Source: Apostichopus japonicus (taxonomy: Eukaryota; Echinodermata; Holothuroidea; Aspidochirotida; Stichopodidae). From it: a DNA stretch of 64,000 bases. The number at the start of each line of letters is the position of its first letter. The stretch's first letter is position 1. The notes under the pieces are model-generated. The model had not been told where the DNA came from. It was given only the letters and a program-made list of their open reading frames with translations, and did no database searches. Location: assembly GCF_037975245.1 (NCBI RefSeq), contig NC_092564.1:21865984-21929983 (forward strand), given 5' to 3'. Of this stretch, positions 30,197 through 44,130 are shown in pieces. The translations under genes were made by a program, and so were the position numbers.

Positions 30197-31378
30197 GGCA
30201 CCCATCAATCGAATGTTCGTTACCCATCAATCGAATGTTCGACACCGATCAATCGAATGATACCCATCAATCGAATGTTCGACACAGATCATTCCAATGT
30301 TCGGCACCCATCGATCGAATGTTCGACACCGATCATTCAAATGTTCGGCACCCATCAATCGAATGTGCGACATCGATCAATCGAATGTGCGACACCGATC
30401 AATCGAATGTGCGACACCGATCAATCGAATGTGCGACACCGATCAATCGAATGTGCGACACACATCAATCGAATGTTCGGCACCGTTTAATCGAATGTGC
30501 GACACAGATCAATCGAATGACACCCATCGATCAAATGTTCGACACCGATCATTCAAATGTTCGGCACCGATCAATGGAATGTGCAACACCCAACAATCGA
30601 ATGTGAGAAACCCATCAATCGAATGTTCGAACACCGATCAATGGAATGTGCGACACCCATCAATCGAATGTTCGACACCGATCATTAGAATGTTCGGCAC
30701 CCATCAATCGAATGTTCGACACCGATCAATCGAATGATACCCATCAATCGAATGTTCGACACCGATCAATCGAATGTGCGACACCCATCAATCGAATGTT
30801 CGACACCAACCAATCGAATGTTCGACACCGATCATCGAATGTTCAGCACCTATCAATCGAATGTGAGGCACCGATCATTTGAATGATCGGCACCAATCAA
30901 TCAAATGTTCGACACCTATCATTCGAATGTTCGGCACCAATCAATCGAATGTGCAGTACCGATCAATCGAATGTGCGACACCCATCAATCGAATGTTCGG
31001 CACCCATCAATCGAATGTTCGACACCCATCAATCGAATGTTCGACACCGATCAATCGAATGATACCCATCAATGGAATGTTCGACACCGATCAATCGAAT
31101 GTGCGACACCAATCAATCGAATGTTCGTTACCCATCAATCGAATGTTCGACACCGATCAATCGAATGATACCCATCAATCGAATGTTCGACACAGATCAT
31201 TCCAATGTTCGGCACCCATCGATCGAATGTTCGACACCGATCATTCAAATGTTCGGCACCCATCAATCGAATGTGCGACATCGATAAATCGAATGTGCGA
31301 CACCCATCAATCGAATGTGCGACACCGATCATTCGAATGTTCGGCACCAATCAATCGAATGTTCGACACCGATCATTC

Positions 31379-31862
31379 GAATGTTCGGCACACATCAATC
31401 GAATGTTCGGCACCGATTAATCGAATATGCGACACCGACCAAACGAATGTGCAATATCGATCAATCGAATGTTCGACACCAATCAATCGAATGTGCGACA
31501 CCGATCAATCGAATGTGCGACACCGACCAAACGAATGTGCAGTACCGATCAATCGAATGTTCGACACCGATCAGTCGAATGTGCACTACCGATCAATCGA
31601 ATGTTCGACACCGATCATTCGAATGTTCGGCACACATCAATCGAATGTTCGGCACCGATTAATCGAATATGCGACACCGACCAAACGAATGTGCAATATC
31701 GATCAATCGAATGTTCGACACCAATCAATCGAATGTGCGACACCGATCAATCGAATGTGCGACACCGACCAAACGAATGTGCAGTACCGATCAATCGAAT
31801 GTTCGACACCGATCAGTCGAATGTGCACTACCGATCAATCGAATGTTCGACACCGATCAATC
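31379..31862 (+). repeat. 242-bp tandem duplication (11 monomers)
   Basis: Markers such as GGCACACATC near 31,388 and 31,630, and GTGCACTACC near 31,580 and 31,822, are spaced exactly 242 bp, that is 11 times 22. The other three E copies have this segment once. Confidence 0.85.
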
Positions 31863-32847
31863 GAATGTTCGACACCAATCAATCGAATGTTCGACACCGA
31901 TCAATCGAATTGCAGTACCGATCAATCGAATGTGCGACACCCATCAATCGAATGTTCGGCACCCATCAATCGAATGTTCGACACCCATCAATCGAATGTT
32001 CGACATCGATAATTCGAATGTGCGACACCAATCAATCGAATGTTCGGCACCCATCAATCGAATGTTCGTTACCCATTAATCGAATGTTCGACACCGATCA
32101 ATCGAATGATACCCATCAATCGAATGTTCGACACAGATCATTCCAATGTTCGGCACCCATCAATCGAATGTGCGACATCGATCAATCGAATGTGCGACAC
32201 CGATCAATCGAATGTGCGACACTGATCAATCGAATGTGCGACACCGATCATTCGAATGTTCGGCACCCATCAATCGAATGTTCGACACCAATCAATCGAA
32301 TGTGCGACACCGATCAATCGAATGTGCGACACCGACCAAACGAATGTGCAGTACCGATCAATCGAATGTTCGACACCGATCAGTCGAATGTGCACTACCG
32401 ATCAATCGAATGTTCGACACCGATCAATCGAATGTTCGACACCAATCAATCGAATGTTCGACACCGATCAATCGAATTGCAGTACCGATCAATCGAATGT
32501 GCGACACCCATCAATCGAATGTTCGGCACCCATCAATCGAATGTTCGACACCCATCAATCGAATGTTCGACATCGATAATTCGAATGTGCGACACCAATC
32601 AATCGAATGTTCGGCACCCATCAATCGAATGTTCGTTACCCATTAATCGAATGTTCGACACCGATCAATCGAATGATACCCATCAATCGAATGTTCGACA
32701 CAGATCATTCCAATGTTCGGCACCCATCAATCGAATGTGCGACATCGATCAATCGAATGTGCGACACCGATCAATCGAATGTGCGACACTGATCAATCGA
32801 ATGTGCGACACCGATCATTCGAATGTTCGGCACCCATCAATCGAATG
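31714..32847 (+). repeat. 567-bp tandem duplication
   Basis: Two adjacent copies start near 31,714 and 32,281. The period equals 24 full monomers plus one 18-base and one 21-base form, so the register of the short forms is kept. The GAATTGCAG marker occurs once in each copy. Other E copies have it once. Confidence 0.85.
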
Positions 32848-33178
32848 TTCGGCACCGATTAATCGAATATGCGACATCGACCAAACGAATGCGCAATATC
32901 GATCAATCGAATGTTCGACACCGATCAATCGAATGTGCGACACCCATCAATCGAATGTTCGGCACCGATTAATCGAATATGCGACACCGACCAAACGAAT
33001 GCGCAAAACCGATCGATCGAATGTTCGACTCCGATCAATCGAATGTGCGACACCGATCAATCGGATGTGCGACACCCATCAATCGAATGTTCGGCACCCA
33101 TCAATCGAATGTTTGACACACATCAATCGAATGTTCGAAACCGATCAATCGAATCATACCCATCAATCGAATGTTTGA

Positions 33179-36100
33179 CACAGATCAATCGAATGTGCGA
33201 CACCCATCAATCGAATGTGCGACATCGATAATTCGAATGTGCGACACTCATCAATCGAATGTGCGACACCGATCAATCGAATGTGCGATACCGATCAATC
33301 GGATGTGCGACACCGATCATTCGAATTTTCGGCACCCATCAATCGAATGTTCGGCACCGATCAATCGGATGTGCGACACCCATCAATCGAATGTTCGAAT
33401 CCCATCAATCGAATGTTCGACACCGATCAATCGAATGTTCGACACCGATTAATCGAATGTGCGACACCGATCAATCGTATGTTCGACACCCATCGAATGT
33501 TCGACACAGATCATTCGAATGTTCGGCAACTATCAATCGAATGTGAGGCACCGATCATTCGAATGATCGGCACCAATCAATCAAATGTTCGACCTTTATC
33601 ATTCGAATGTTCGGCACCAATCAATCGAATGTGCGACACCGATCAATCGGATGTTCGACACCGATCAATCGAATGTTCGACACCGATCATTCGAATGTTC
33701 GGCACCCATCAATCGAATGTTCGGCACCGATTTATCGAATATGCGACACCGACCAAACGAATGTGCAATACCGATCAATCGAATGTTCGAAACAGATCAT
33801 ACGAATGTTCGGCACCAATCAATCAAATGTTCGACACCGATCATTCGAATGTTCGGCACCCATCAATCGAATGTTCGGCACCGGTTTATCGAATATGCGA
33901 CACCGACCAAACGAATGTGCAATACCGATCAATCGAATGTTCGACACCGATCAATCGAATGTTCGACACCGATCAATCGGATGTGCGACACCGATCAATC
34001 GGATGTGCAACACCCATCAATCGAATGTTCGACACCGATCATTAGAATGTTCGACACCGATCAATCGAATGTGCAGTACCGATCAATCGAATGTGCGACA
34101 CTCATCAATCGAATGTTCGACACCGATCAATCGAATGTTCGACACCGATCAATCGAATGATACCCATCAATGGAATGTTCGACACCGATCAATCGAATGT
34201 GCGACACCAATCAATCGAATGTTCGGCACCCATCAATCGAATGTTCGACACCCATCAATCGAATGTTCGACACCGATCAATCGAATGATACCCATCAATC
34301 GAATGTTCGACACAGATCATTCCAATGTTCGGCACCCATCGATCGAATGTTCGACACCGATCATTCAAATGTTCGGCACCCATCAATCGAATGTGCGACA
34401 TCGATCAATCGAATGTGCGACACCGATCAATCGAATGTGCGACACCGATCAATCGAATGTGCGACACCGATCAATCGAATCTGCGACACCCATCAATCGA
34501 ATTTTCGGCACCGATTAATCGAATATGCGACACCGAATAAACGAATGCGCAATACCGATCGATCGAATGTTCGACTCCGATCAATCGAATGTGCGACACC
34601 GATCAATCGGATGTGCGACACCCATCAATCGAATGTTCGGCACCCATCAATCGAATGTTTGACACACATCAATCGAATGTTCGAAACCGATCAATCGAAT
34701 GATACCCATCAATCGAATGTTCGACACAGATCAATCGTATGTTCGGCACCCATCAATCGAATGTGCGACACCGATCATTCGAATGTTCGGCACCCATCAA
34801 TCGAATGTTCGGCACCGATAAATCGAATATGCGACACCGACCAAACGAATGTGCAATATCGATCAATCGAATGTTCGACACCAATCAATCGAATGTGCGA
34901 CACCGATCAATCGAATGTGCGACACCGACCAAACGAATGTGCAGTACCGATCAATCGAATGTTCAACACCGATCAATCGAATGTGCACTACCGATCAATC
35001 GAATGTGCGACACCGATCAATCGAATGTTCGACACCAATCAATCGAATGTTCGACACCGATCAATCGAATGTGCAGTACCGATCAATCGAATGTGCGACA
35101 CCCATCAATCGAATGTTCGGCACCCATCAATCGAATGTTCGTCACCCATCAATCGAATGTTCGGCACCAATCAATCGAATGTTCGACACCGATCATTCGA
35201 ATGTTCGGTACCAATCAATCGAATGTGCGGCACCGATAAATCGATTGTGCCACACCGATCAATCGGGTGTGCGACACCCATCGATTTTCGACACCGATCA
35301 TTCGAATGTTCGGCACCTATCAATCGAATGTGCAGTACCGATCAATCGAATGTGCGACACCCATCAATCGAATGTTCGACACCGATCAATCAAATGTGCG
35401 ACACCCATCAATCGAATGTTCGACACCAATCAATCGAATGTTCAACACCGATCAATCAAATGTGCAGTACCGATCAATCGAATGTTCGACACCCATCAAT
35501 CGAATGTTCGGCACCCATCAATCGAATGTTCGACGCCCATCAATCGAATGTTCGAAACCGATCAATCGAATGATAACCATCAATCGAATGTTCGACATAG
35601 ATCATTCGAATGTTCGGCACCAATCAATCAAATGTTCGACACCGATCATTCGAATGTTCGGCACCCATCAATCGAATGTTCGGCACCGATTAATCGAATG
35701 TGCGACACCGACCAAACGAATGCGCAATACCGATCAATCAAATGTTCGACTCCGATCAATCGAATGTTCGACACCGATCAATCGAATGTGCGACACCGAT
35801 CAATCGAATGACACCCATCAATCGAATGTTCGACACAGATCATTCGAATGTTCGGCACCAATCAATCGAATGTGTTACACCGATCAATCGGATGTGCGAC
35901 ACCCATCAATCGAATGTTCGACACCGATCATTCGAATATTCGACACCGATCATTCGAATGTTCGGCACCCATCAATCGAATGTTCGGCACCGATTAATCG
36001 AATATGCGACACCGACCAAACGAATGTGCTATATCGATCAATCGAATGTGCGATACCGATCAATCGAATGTTCGACACCGATCAATCGAATGTGCGACAC

Positions 36101-36370
36101 CGATCAATCGAATGTGCGACACCGATCAATCGAATGTGCGACACCGATCAATCTAATGTGCGACACCGATCAATCGAATGTTCGACACCGATTATTCGAA
36201 TGTTCGGCAACCATCAATCGAATGTTCGACACCGATCAATCGAATGTGCGACACCGATCAATCGGATGTGCGACACCGATCAATCGAATGTTCGACACCG
36301 ATCATTCGAATGTTCGACACCGATCATTCGAATGTTCGGCACCCATCAATCGAATGTGCGACATCGATAA
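33179..36370 (+). repeat. Block F, second copy
   Basis: This block matches the first F copy at 26,621 bp up to about 35,700, then at 26,709 bp. It matches 49,911-51,290 at 16,732 bp and 51,890-53,264 at 17,069 bp. The GACCTTTATC marker is at 33,591 and CATCGATTTTCG near 35,278. A private change CCGAATAAACG near 34,533 introduces a plus-strand stop. Confidence 0.86.
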
Positions 36371-38940
36371 ATCGAATGTGCGACACCCAACAATCGAATG
36401 TGCGAAACCCATCAATCGAATGTGCGACACCCATCAATCGAATGTTCGACACCCATCAATCGAATGTGCGGTACCGCTCCATCGTATGTACAGTACCGAT
36501 CAATCGATTGTGCGACACCCATCAATCGAATGTTCGTCACCCATCAATCGAATGTTCGGCACCAATCAATCGAATGTTCGACACCGATCATTCGAATGTT
36601 CGGTACCAATCAATCGAATGTTCGGCACCGATAAATCGAATGTGCCACACCGATCAATCGGGTGTGCGACACCCATCGATTTTCGACACCGATCATTCGA
36701 ATGTTCGGCACCTATCAATCGAATGTGCAGTACCGATCAATCGAATGTGCGACACCCATCAATCGAATGTTCGACACCGATCAATCAAATGTGCGACACC
36801 CATCAATCGAATGTTCGACACCAATCAATCGAATGTTCAACACCGATCAATCAAATGTGCAGTACCGATCAATCGAATGTGCGACACCCATCAATCGAAT
36901 GTTCGGCACCCATCAATCGAATGTTCGACGCCCATCAATCGAATGTTCGAAACCGATCAATCGAATGATAACCATCAATCGAATGTTCGACATAGATCAT
37001 TCGAATGTTCGGCACCAATCAATCAAATGTTCGACACCTGATCATTCGAATGTTCGGCACCCATCAATCGAATGTTCGGCACCGATTAATCGAATGTGCG
37101 ACACCGACCAAACGAATGCGCAATACCGATCAATCGAATGTTCGACTCCGATCAATCGAATGTTCGACACCGATCAATCGAATGTGCGACACCGATCAAT
37201 CGAATGACACCCATCAATCGAATGTTCGACACAGATCATTCGAATGTTCGGCACCAATCAATCGAATGTGTCACACCGATCAATCGGATGTGCGACACCA
37301 ATCAATCGAATGTTCGGCACCCATCAATCGAATGTTCGACACCCATCAATCGAATGTTCGACACCGATCAATCGAATGATACCCATCAATCGAATGTTCG
37401 ACACAGATCATTCCAATGTTCGGCACCCATCGATCGAATGTTCGACACCGATCATTCAAATGTTCGGCACCCATCAATCGAATGTGCGACATCGATCAAT
37501 CGAATGTGCGACACCGATCAATCGAATGTGCGACACCGATCAATCGAATGTGCGACACCGATAAATCGAATCTGCGACACCCATCAATCGAATGTTCGGC
37601 ACCGATTAATCGAATGTGCGACACCGATCATTCGAATGTTCGGCTCCCATCGATCGAATGTTCGACACCGATCATTCAAATGTTCGGCACTGATCAATGG
37701 AATGTGCAACACCCAACAATCGAATGTGAGAAACCCATCAATCGAATGTTCGACACCGATCAATCGAATGTGCGACACCCATCAATGGAATGTTCGACAC
37801 CGATCATTCGAATGTTCGGCACCCATCAATCGAATGTTCGACACCGATTAATCGAATGATCGTTACCCATCAATCGAATGTTCGACACCGATCAATCGAA
37901 TGATACCCATCAATCGAATGTTCGACACAGATCATTCCAATGTTCGGCACCCATCGATCGAATGTTCGACACCGATCATTCAAATGTTCGGCACCCATCA
38001 ATCGAATGTGCGACATCGATCAATCGAATGTGCGACACCGATCAATCGAATGTGCGACACCGATGAATCGAATGTGCGACACCGATCAATCGAATCTGCG
38101 ACACCCATCAATCGAATGTTCGGCACCGATTAATCGAATATGCGACACCGACCAAACGAATGCGCAATACCGATCGATCGAATGTTCGACTCCGATCAAT
38201 CGAATGTGCGACACCGATCAATCGGATGTGCGACACCCATCAATCGAATGTTCGGCACCCATCAATCGAATGTTTGACACACATCAATCGAATGTTCGAA
38301 ACCGATCAATCGAATGATACCCATCAATCGAATGTTCGACACAGATCAATCGTATGTTCGGCACCCATCAATCGAATGTGCGACATCGATAAATCGAATG
38401 TGCGACACCCATCAATCGAATGTGCGACACCGATCATTCGAATGTTCGGCACCAATCAATCGAATGTGCGACACCGATCATTCGAATGTTCGGCACCCAT
38501 CAATCGAATGTTCGGCACCGATAAATCGAATATGCGACACCGACCAAACGAATGTGCAATATCGATCAATCGAATGTTCGACACCAATCAATCGAATGTG
38601 CGACACCGATCAATCGAATGTGCGACACCGACCAAACGAATGTGCAGTACCGATCAATCGAATGTTCAACACCGATCAATCGAATGTGCACTACCGATCA
38701 ATCGAATGTGCGACACCGATCAATCGAATGTTCGACACCAATCAATCGAATGTTCGACACCGATCAATCGAATGTGCAGTACCGATCAATCGAATGTGCG
38801 ACACCCATCAATCGAATGTTCGGCACCCATCAATCGAATGTTCGTCACCCATCAATCGAATGTTCGGCACCAATCAATCGAATGTTCGACACCGATCATT
38901 CGAATGTTCGGTACCAATCAATCCAATGTGCGGCACCGAT
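36371..38940 (+). repeat. Blocks G and H, second copy
   Basis: This segment matches 9,661-12,015 at 26,709 and then 26,925 bp. The 216-base step (nine monomers plus one 18-base form) is an extra stretch at about 37,355-37,570. It therefore corresponds to the first part of the 4.09 kb unit but is present once here, which makes it a likely single-copy reference for how that unit looked before tripling. Confidence 0.8.
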
Positions 38941-40831
38941 AAATCGATTGTGCCACACCGATCAATCGGGTGTGCGACACCCATCGATTTTCGACACCGA
39001 TCATTCGAATGTTCGGCACCTATCAATCGAATGTGCAGTACCGATCAATCGAATGTGCGACACCCATCAATCGAATGTTCGACACCGATCAATCAAATGT
39101 GCGACACCCATCAATCGAATGTTCGACACCAATCAATCGAATGTTCAACACCGATCAATCAAATGTGCAGTACCGATCAATCGAATGTGCGACACCCATC
39201 AATCGAATGTTCGGCACCCATCAATCGAATGTTCGACGCCCATCAATCGAATGTTCGAAACCGATCAATCGAATGATAACCATCAATCGAATGTTCGACA
39301 TAGATCATTCGAATGTTCGGCACCCATCAATCGAATGTTCGGCACCGATTAATCGAATGTGCGACACCGACCAAACGAATGCGCAATACCGATCAATCAA
39401 ATGTTCGACTCCGATCAATCGAATGTTCGACACCGATCAATCGAATGTGCGACACCGATCAATCGAATGACACCCATCAATCGAATGTTCGACACCGATC
39501 ATTCGAATGTTCGGCACCCATCAATCGAATGTTCGGCACCGATTAATCGAATGTGCGACACCGACCAAACGAATGCGCAATACCGATCAATCAAATGTGC
39601 GACACCGATCAATCGAATGTTCGACACCGATCAATCGAATGTGCGACACCGATCAATCGAATGACACCCATCAATCGAATGTTCGACACAGATCATTCGA
39701 ATGTTCGGCACCAATCAATCGAATGTGTCACACCGATCAATCGGATGTGCGACACCCATCAATCGAATGTTCGAATCCCATCAATCGAATATTCGACACC
39801 GATCAATCGAATGTTCGACACCGATCAATCGAATGTTCGACACCGATCATTCGAATGTTCGACACCGATCATTCGAATGTTCGGCACCCATCAATCGAAT
39901 GTGCGACATCGATAAATCGAATGTGCGACACCCAACAATCGAATGTGCGAAACCCATCAATCGAATGTGCGACACCCATCAATCGAATGTTCGACACCCA
40001 TCAATCGAATGTGCGGTACCGCTCCATCGTATGTACAGTACCGATCAATCGATTGTGCGACACCCATCAATCGAATGTTCGTCACCCATCAATCGAATGT
40101 TCGGCACCAATCAATCGAATGTTCGACACCGATCATTCGAATGTTCGGTACCAATCAATCGAATGTTCGGCACCGATAAATCGAATGTGCCACACCGATC
40201 AATCGGGTGTGCGACACCCATCGATTTTCGACACCGATCATTCGAATGTTCGGCACCTATCAATCGAATGTGCAGTACCGATCAATCGAATGTGCGACAC
40301 CCATCAATCGAATGTTCGACACCGATCAATCAAATGTGCGACACCCATCAATCGAATGTTCGACACCAATCAATCGAATGTTCAACACCGATCAATCAAA
40401 TGTGCAGTACCGATCAATCGAATGTGCGACACCCATCAATCGAATGTTCGGCACCCATCAATCGAATGTTCGACGCCCATCAATCGAATGTTCGAAACCG
40501 ATCAATCGAATGATAACCATCAATCGAATGTTCGACATAGATCATTCGAATGTTCGGCACCAATCAATCGAATGTTCGACACCGATCAATCGAATGTTCG
40601 ACACCGATCAATCAAATGTGCGACACCCATCAATCGAATGTTCGACACCAATCAATCGAATGTTCAACACCGATCAATCAAATGTGCAGTACCGATCAAT
40701 CGAATGTGCGACACCCATCAATCGAATGTTCGGCACCCATCAATCGAATGTTCGAAACCGATCAATCGAATGATAACCATCAATCGAATGTTCGACATAG
40801 ATCATTCGAATGTTCGGCACCAATCAATCGA
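38941..40831 (+). repeat. Reshuffled segment of F/G-type monomers
   Basis: Pieces of 35.7-37.0 kb reappear: 38,941-39,300 at 2,308 bp and about 39,700-40,550 at 3,545 bp. Two local duplications are visible. One has a 194-bp period near 39,313-39,700 (eight monomers plus one 18-base form). The other, of the GATCAATCAAATG segment, starts at 40,321 and 40,603 (282 bp), narrowing to 260 bp after one monomer is lost. CATCGATTTTCG markers lie near 38,981 and 40,218. Confidence 0.75.
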
Positions 40832-41985
40832 ATGTTCGACACCGATCAATCGAATGTTCGACACCGATTAATCGAATGTGCGACACCGATCAATCGGATG
40901 TTCGACACCCATCGAATGTTCGACACCGATCATTCGAATGTTCGGCAACTATCAATCGAATGTGAGGCACCGATCATTCGAATGTTCGGCAACTATCATT
41001 CGAATGTTTGGCAACTATCAATCGAATGTGAGGTACCAATCAATCAAATGTTCGACACCCATCATTCGAATGTTCGGCAACTATTGATCGAATGTGAGGC
41101 ACCGATCAATCGAATGTTCGACACCGATCATTCGAATGTTCGGCACCCATCAATCGAATGTGCGTCACCGCTCCATCGTATGTACAGTACCGATCAATGG
41201 AATGTGCGACACCCATCAATCGAATGTTCGACACCGATCATTCGAATGTTCGACACCCATCAATCGAATGTACGGCACCGATCAATCGAATGTGCGACAC
41301 CCATCAATCGAATGTTCGAATCCCATCAATCGAATGTTCGACACCGAACAATCGAATGTTCGACACCGATCAATCGAATGTGCAGTACCGATCAATCGAA
41401 TGTGCGACACCCATCAATCGAATGTTCGGCACCAATCAATCGAATGTTCGGCACCAATCAATCGAATGTGCGACACCGATCAATCGGATGTGCGACACCG
41501 ATAAATCGAATGTTCGAATCCCATCAATCGAATGTTCGACACCGATCAATCGAATGTTCGACACCGATTAATCGAATGTGCGACACCGATCAATCGGATG
41601 TTCGACACCCATCGAATGTTCGACACCGATCATTCGAATGTTCGGCAACTATCAATCGAATGTGAGGCACCGATCAATCGAATGTTCGACACCGATCATT
41701 CGAATGTTCGGCAACTATCAATCGAATGTGAGGCACCAATCAATCAAATGTTCGACACCTATCATTCGAATGTTCGGCAACAATCAATCGAATGTGCGAC
41801 ACCGATCAATCGAATGTTCGACACCCATCAATCGAATGTTCGAATCCCATCAATCGAATGTGCGACACCCATCAATCGAATGTTCGGCACCCATCAATCG
41901 AATGTGCGACACCCATAAATCGAATGTTCGACACCGATCAATCGAATGATACCCATCAATAGAATGTTCGACACCGATCAATCGA
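40832..41985 (+). repeat. Block A, third copy
   Basis: This block matches 23,264-24,417 at 17,568 bp. The CATCGAATG short monomers lie near 40,908 and 41,608, keeping the 700-bp period. The CGCTCCATCG marker at 41,169 is preceded by GCGTCACC, a change private to this copy. Confidence 0.84.
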
Positions 41986-44130
41986 ATGTGCGACACCAAT
42001 CAATCGAATGTTCGGCACCCATCAATCGAATGTTCGTTACCCATCCATCGAATGTTCGACACCGATCAATCGAATGATACCCATCAATCGAATGTTCGAC
42101 ACAGATCATTCCAATGTTCGGCACCCATCGATCGAATGTTCGACACCGATCATTCAAATGTTCGGCACCCATCAATCGAATGTGCGACATCGATCAATCG
42201 AATGTGCGACACCGATCAATCGAATGTGCGACACCGATCAATCGAATGTGCGACACCGATCAATCGAATGTGCGACACACATCAATCGAATGTTCGGCAC
42301 CGTTTAATCGAATGTGCGACACAGATCAATCGAATGACACCCATCGATCAAATGTTCGACACCGATCATTCAAATGTTCGGCACCGATCAATGGAATGTG
42401 CAACACCCAACAATCGAATGTGAGAAACCCATCAATCGAATGTTCGACACCGATCAATCGAATGTGCGACACCCATCAATCGAATGTTCGACACCGATCA
42501 TTAGAATGTTCGGCACCCATCAATCGAATGTTCGACACCGATCAATCGAATGATACCCATCAATCGAATGTTCGACACCGATCAATCGAATGTGCGACAC
42601 CCATCAATCGATTGTTCGACACCAACCAATCGAATGTTCGACACCGATCATCGAATGTTCAGCACCTATCAATCGAATGTGAGGCACCGATCATTTGAAT
42701 GATCGGCTCCAATCAATCAAATGTTCGACACCTATCATTCGAATGTTCGGCACCAATCAATCGAATGTGCAGTACCGATCAATCGAATGTGCGACACCCA
42801 TCAATCGAATGTTCGGCACCCATCAATCGAATGTTCGGCACCCATCAATCGAATGTTCGACACCCATCAATCGAATGTTCGACACCGATCAATCGAATGA
42901 TACCCATCAATGGAATGTTCGACACCGATCAATCGAATGTGCGACACCAATCAATCGAATGTTCGGCACCCATCAATCGAATGTTCGTTACCCATCAATC
43001 GAATGTTCGACACCGATCAATCGAATGATATCCATCAATCGAATGTTCGACACAGATCATTCCAATGTTCGGCACCCATCGATCGAATGTTCGACACCGA
43101 TCATTCAAATGTTCGGCACCCATCAATCGAATGTGCGACATCGATAAATCGAATGTGCGACACCCATCAATCGAATGTGCGACACCGATCATTCGAATGT
43201 TCGGCACCAATCAATCGAATGTTCGACACCGATCATTCGAATGTTCGGCACCCATCAATCGAATGTTCGGCACCGATTAATCGAATATGCGACACCGACC
43301 AAACGAATGTGCAATATCGATCAATCGAATGTGCGACACCGATCAATCGAATCTGCGACACCCATCAATCGAATGTTCGGCACCGATTAATCGAATGTGC
43401 GACACCGATCATTCGAATGTTCGGCACCCATCGATCGAATGTTCGACACCGATCATTCAAATGTTCGGCACCGATCAATGGAATGTGCAACACCCAACAA
43501 TCGAATGTGAGAAACCCATCAATCGAATGTTCGACACCGATCAATCGAATGTGCGACACCCATCAATCGAATGTTCGACACCGATCATTCGAATGTTCGG
43601 CTCCCATCAATCGAATGTTCGACACCGATTAATCGAATGATCGTTACCCATCAATCGAATGTTCGACACCGATCAATCGAATGATACCCATCAATCGAAT
43701 GTTCGACACAGATCATTCCAATGTTCGGCACCCATCGATCGAATGTTCGACACCGATCATTCAAATGTTCGGCACCCATCAATCGAATGTGCGACATCGA
43801 TCAATCGAATGTGCGACACCGATCAATCGAATGTGCGACACCGATGAATCGAATGTGCGACACCGATCAATCGAATCTGCGACACCCATCAATCGAATGT
43901 TCGGCACCGATTAATCGAATATGCGACACCGACCAAACGAATGCGCAATACCGATCGATCGAATGTTCGACTCCGATCAATCGAATGTGCGACACCGATC
44001 AATCGGATGTGCGACACCCATCAATCGAATGTTCGGCACCCATCAATCGAATGTTTGACACACATCAATCGAATGTTCGAAACCGATCAATCGAATGATA
44101 CCCATCAATCGAATGTTCGACACAGATCAA
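41986..44130 (+). repeat. Blocks B and C, third copy
   Basis: This segment matches 24,418-26,474 at 17,568 and then 17,656 bp. The extra 88 bases near 42,680 are four monomers lost from the second copy. Block C flanks are intact here, without the patch seen at 3,903. Confidence 0.83.

Larger units (their letters stand above)
30197..33178 (+). repeat. Block E, second copy, locally expanded
   Basis: This block carries the same markers as the first E copy: TTCGAACACC at 30,626 and GAATTGCAG at about 31,907 and 32,474. It is longer by 242 and 567 bp because of two internal duplications listed separately. The longest plus-strand frame of the window, 583 codons at 31,427-33,178, lies here. It is repeat translation prolonged by the duplications, not a gene. 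Confidence 0.83.

Noticed and set aside
31427-33178. A 583-codon plus-strand open frame, and many others of 100-540 codons
   Set aside because: All are translations of the 22-base monomer in whichever frame lacks a stop-bearing variant. They overlap in several frames, have no ribosome-binding or intron signals, begin and end at random monomers, and share one cyclic peptide. No protein gene is supported.
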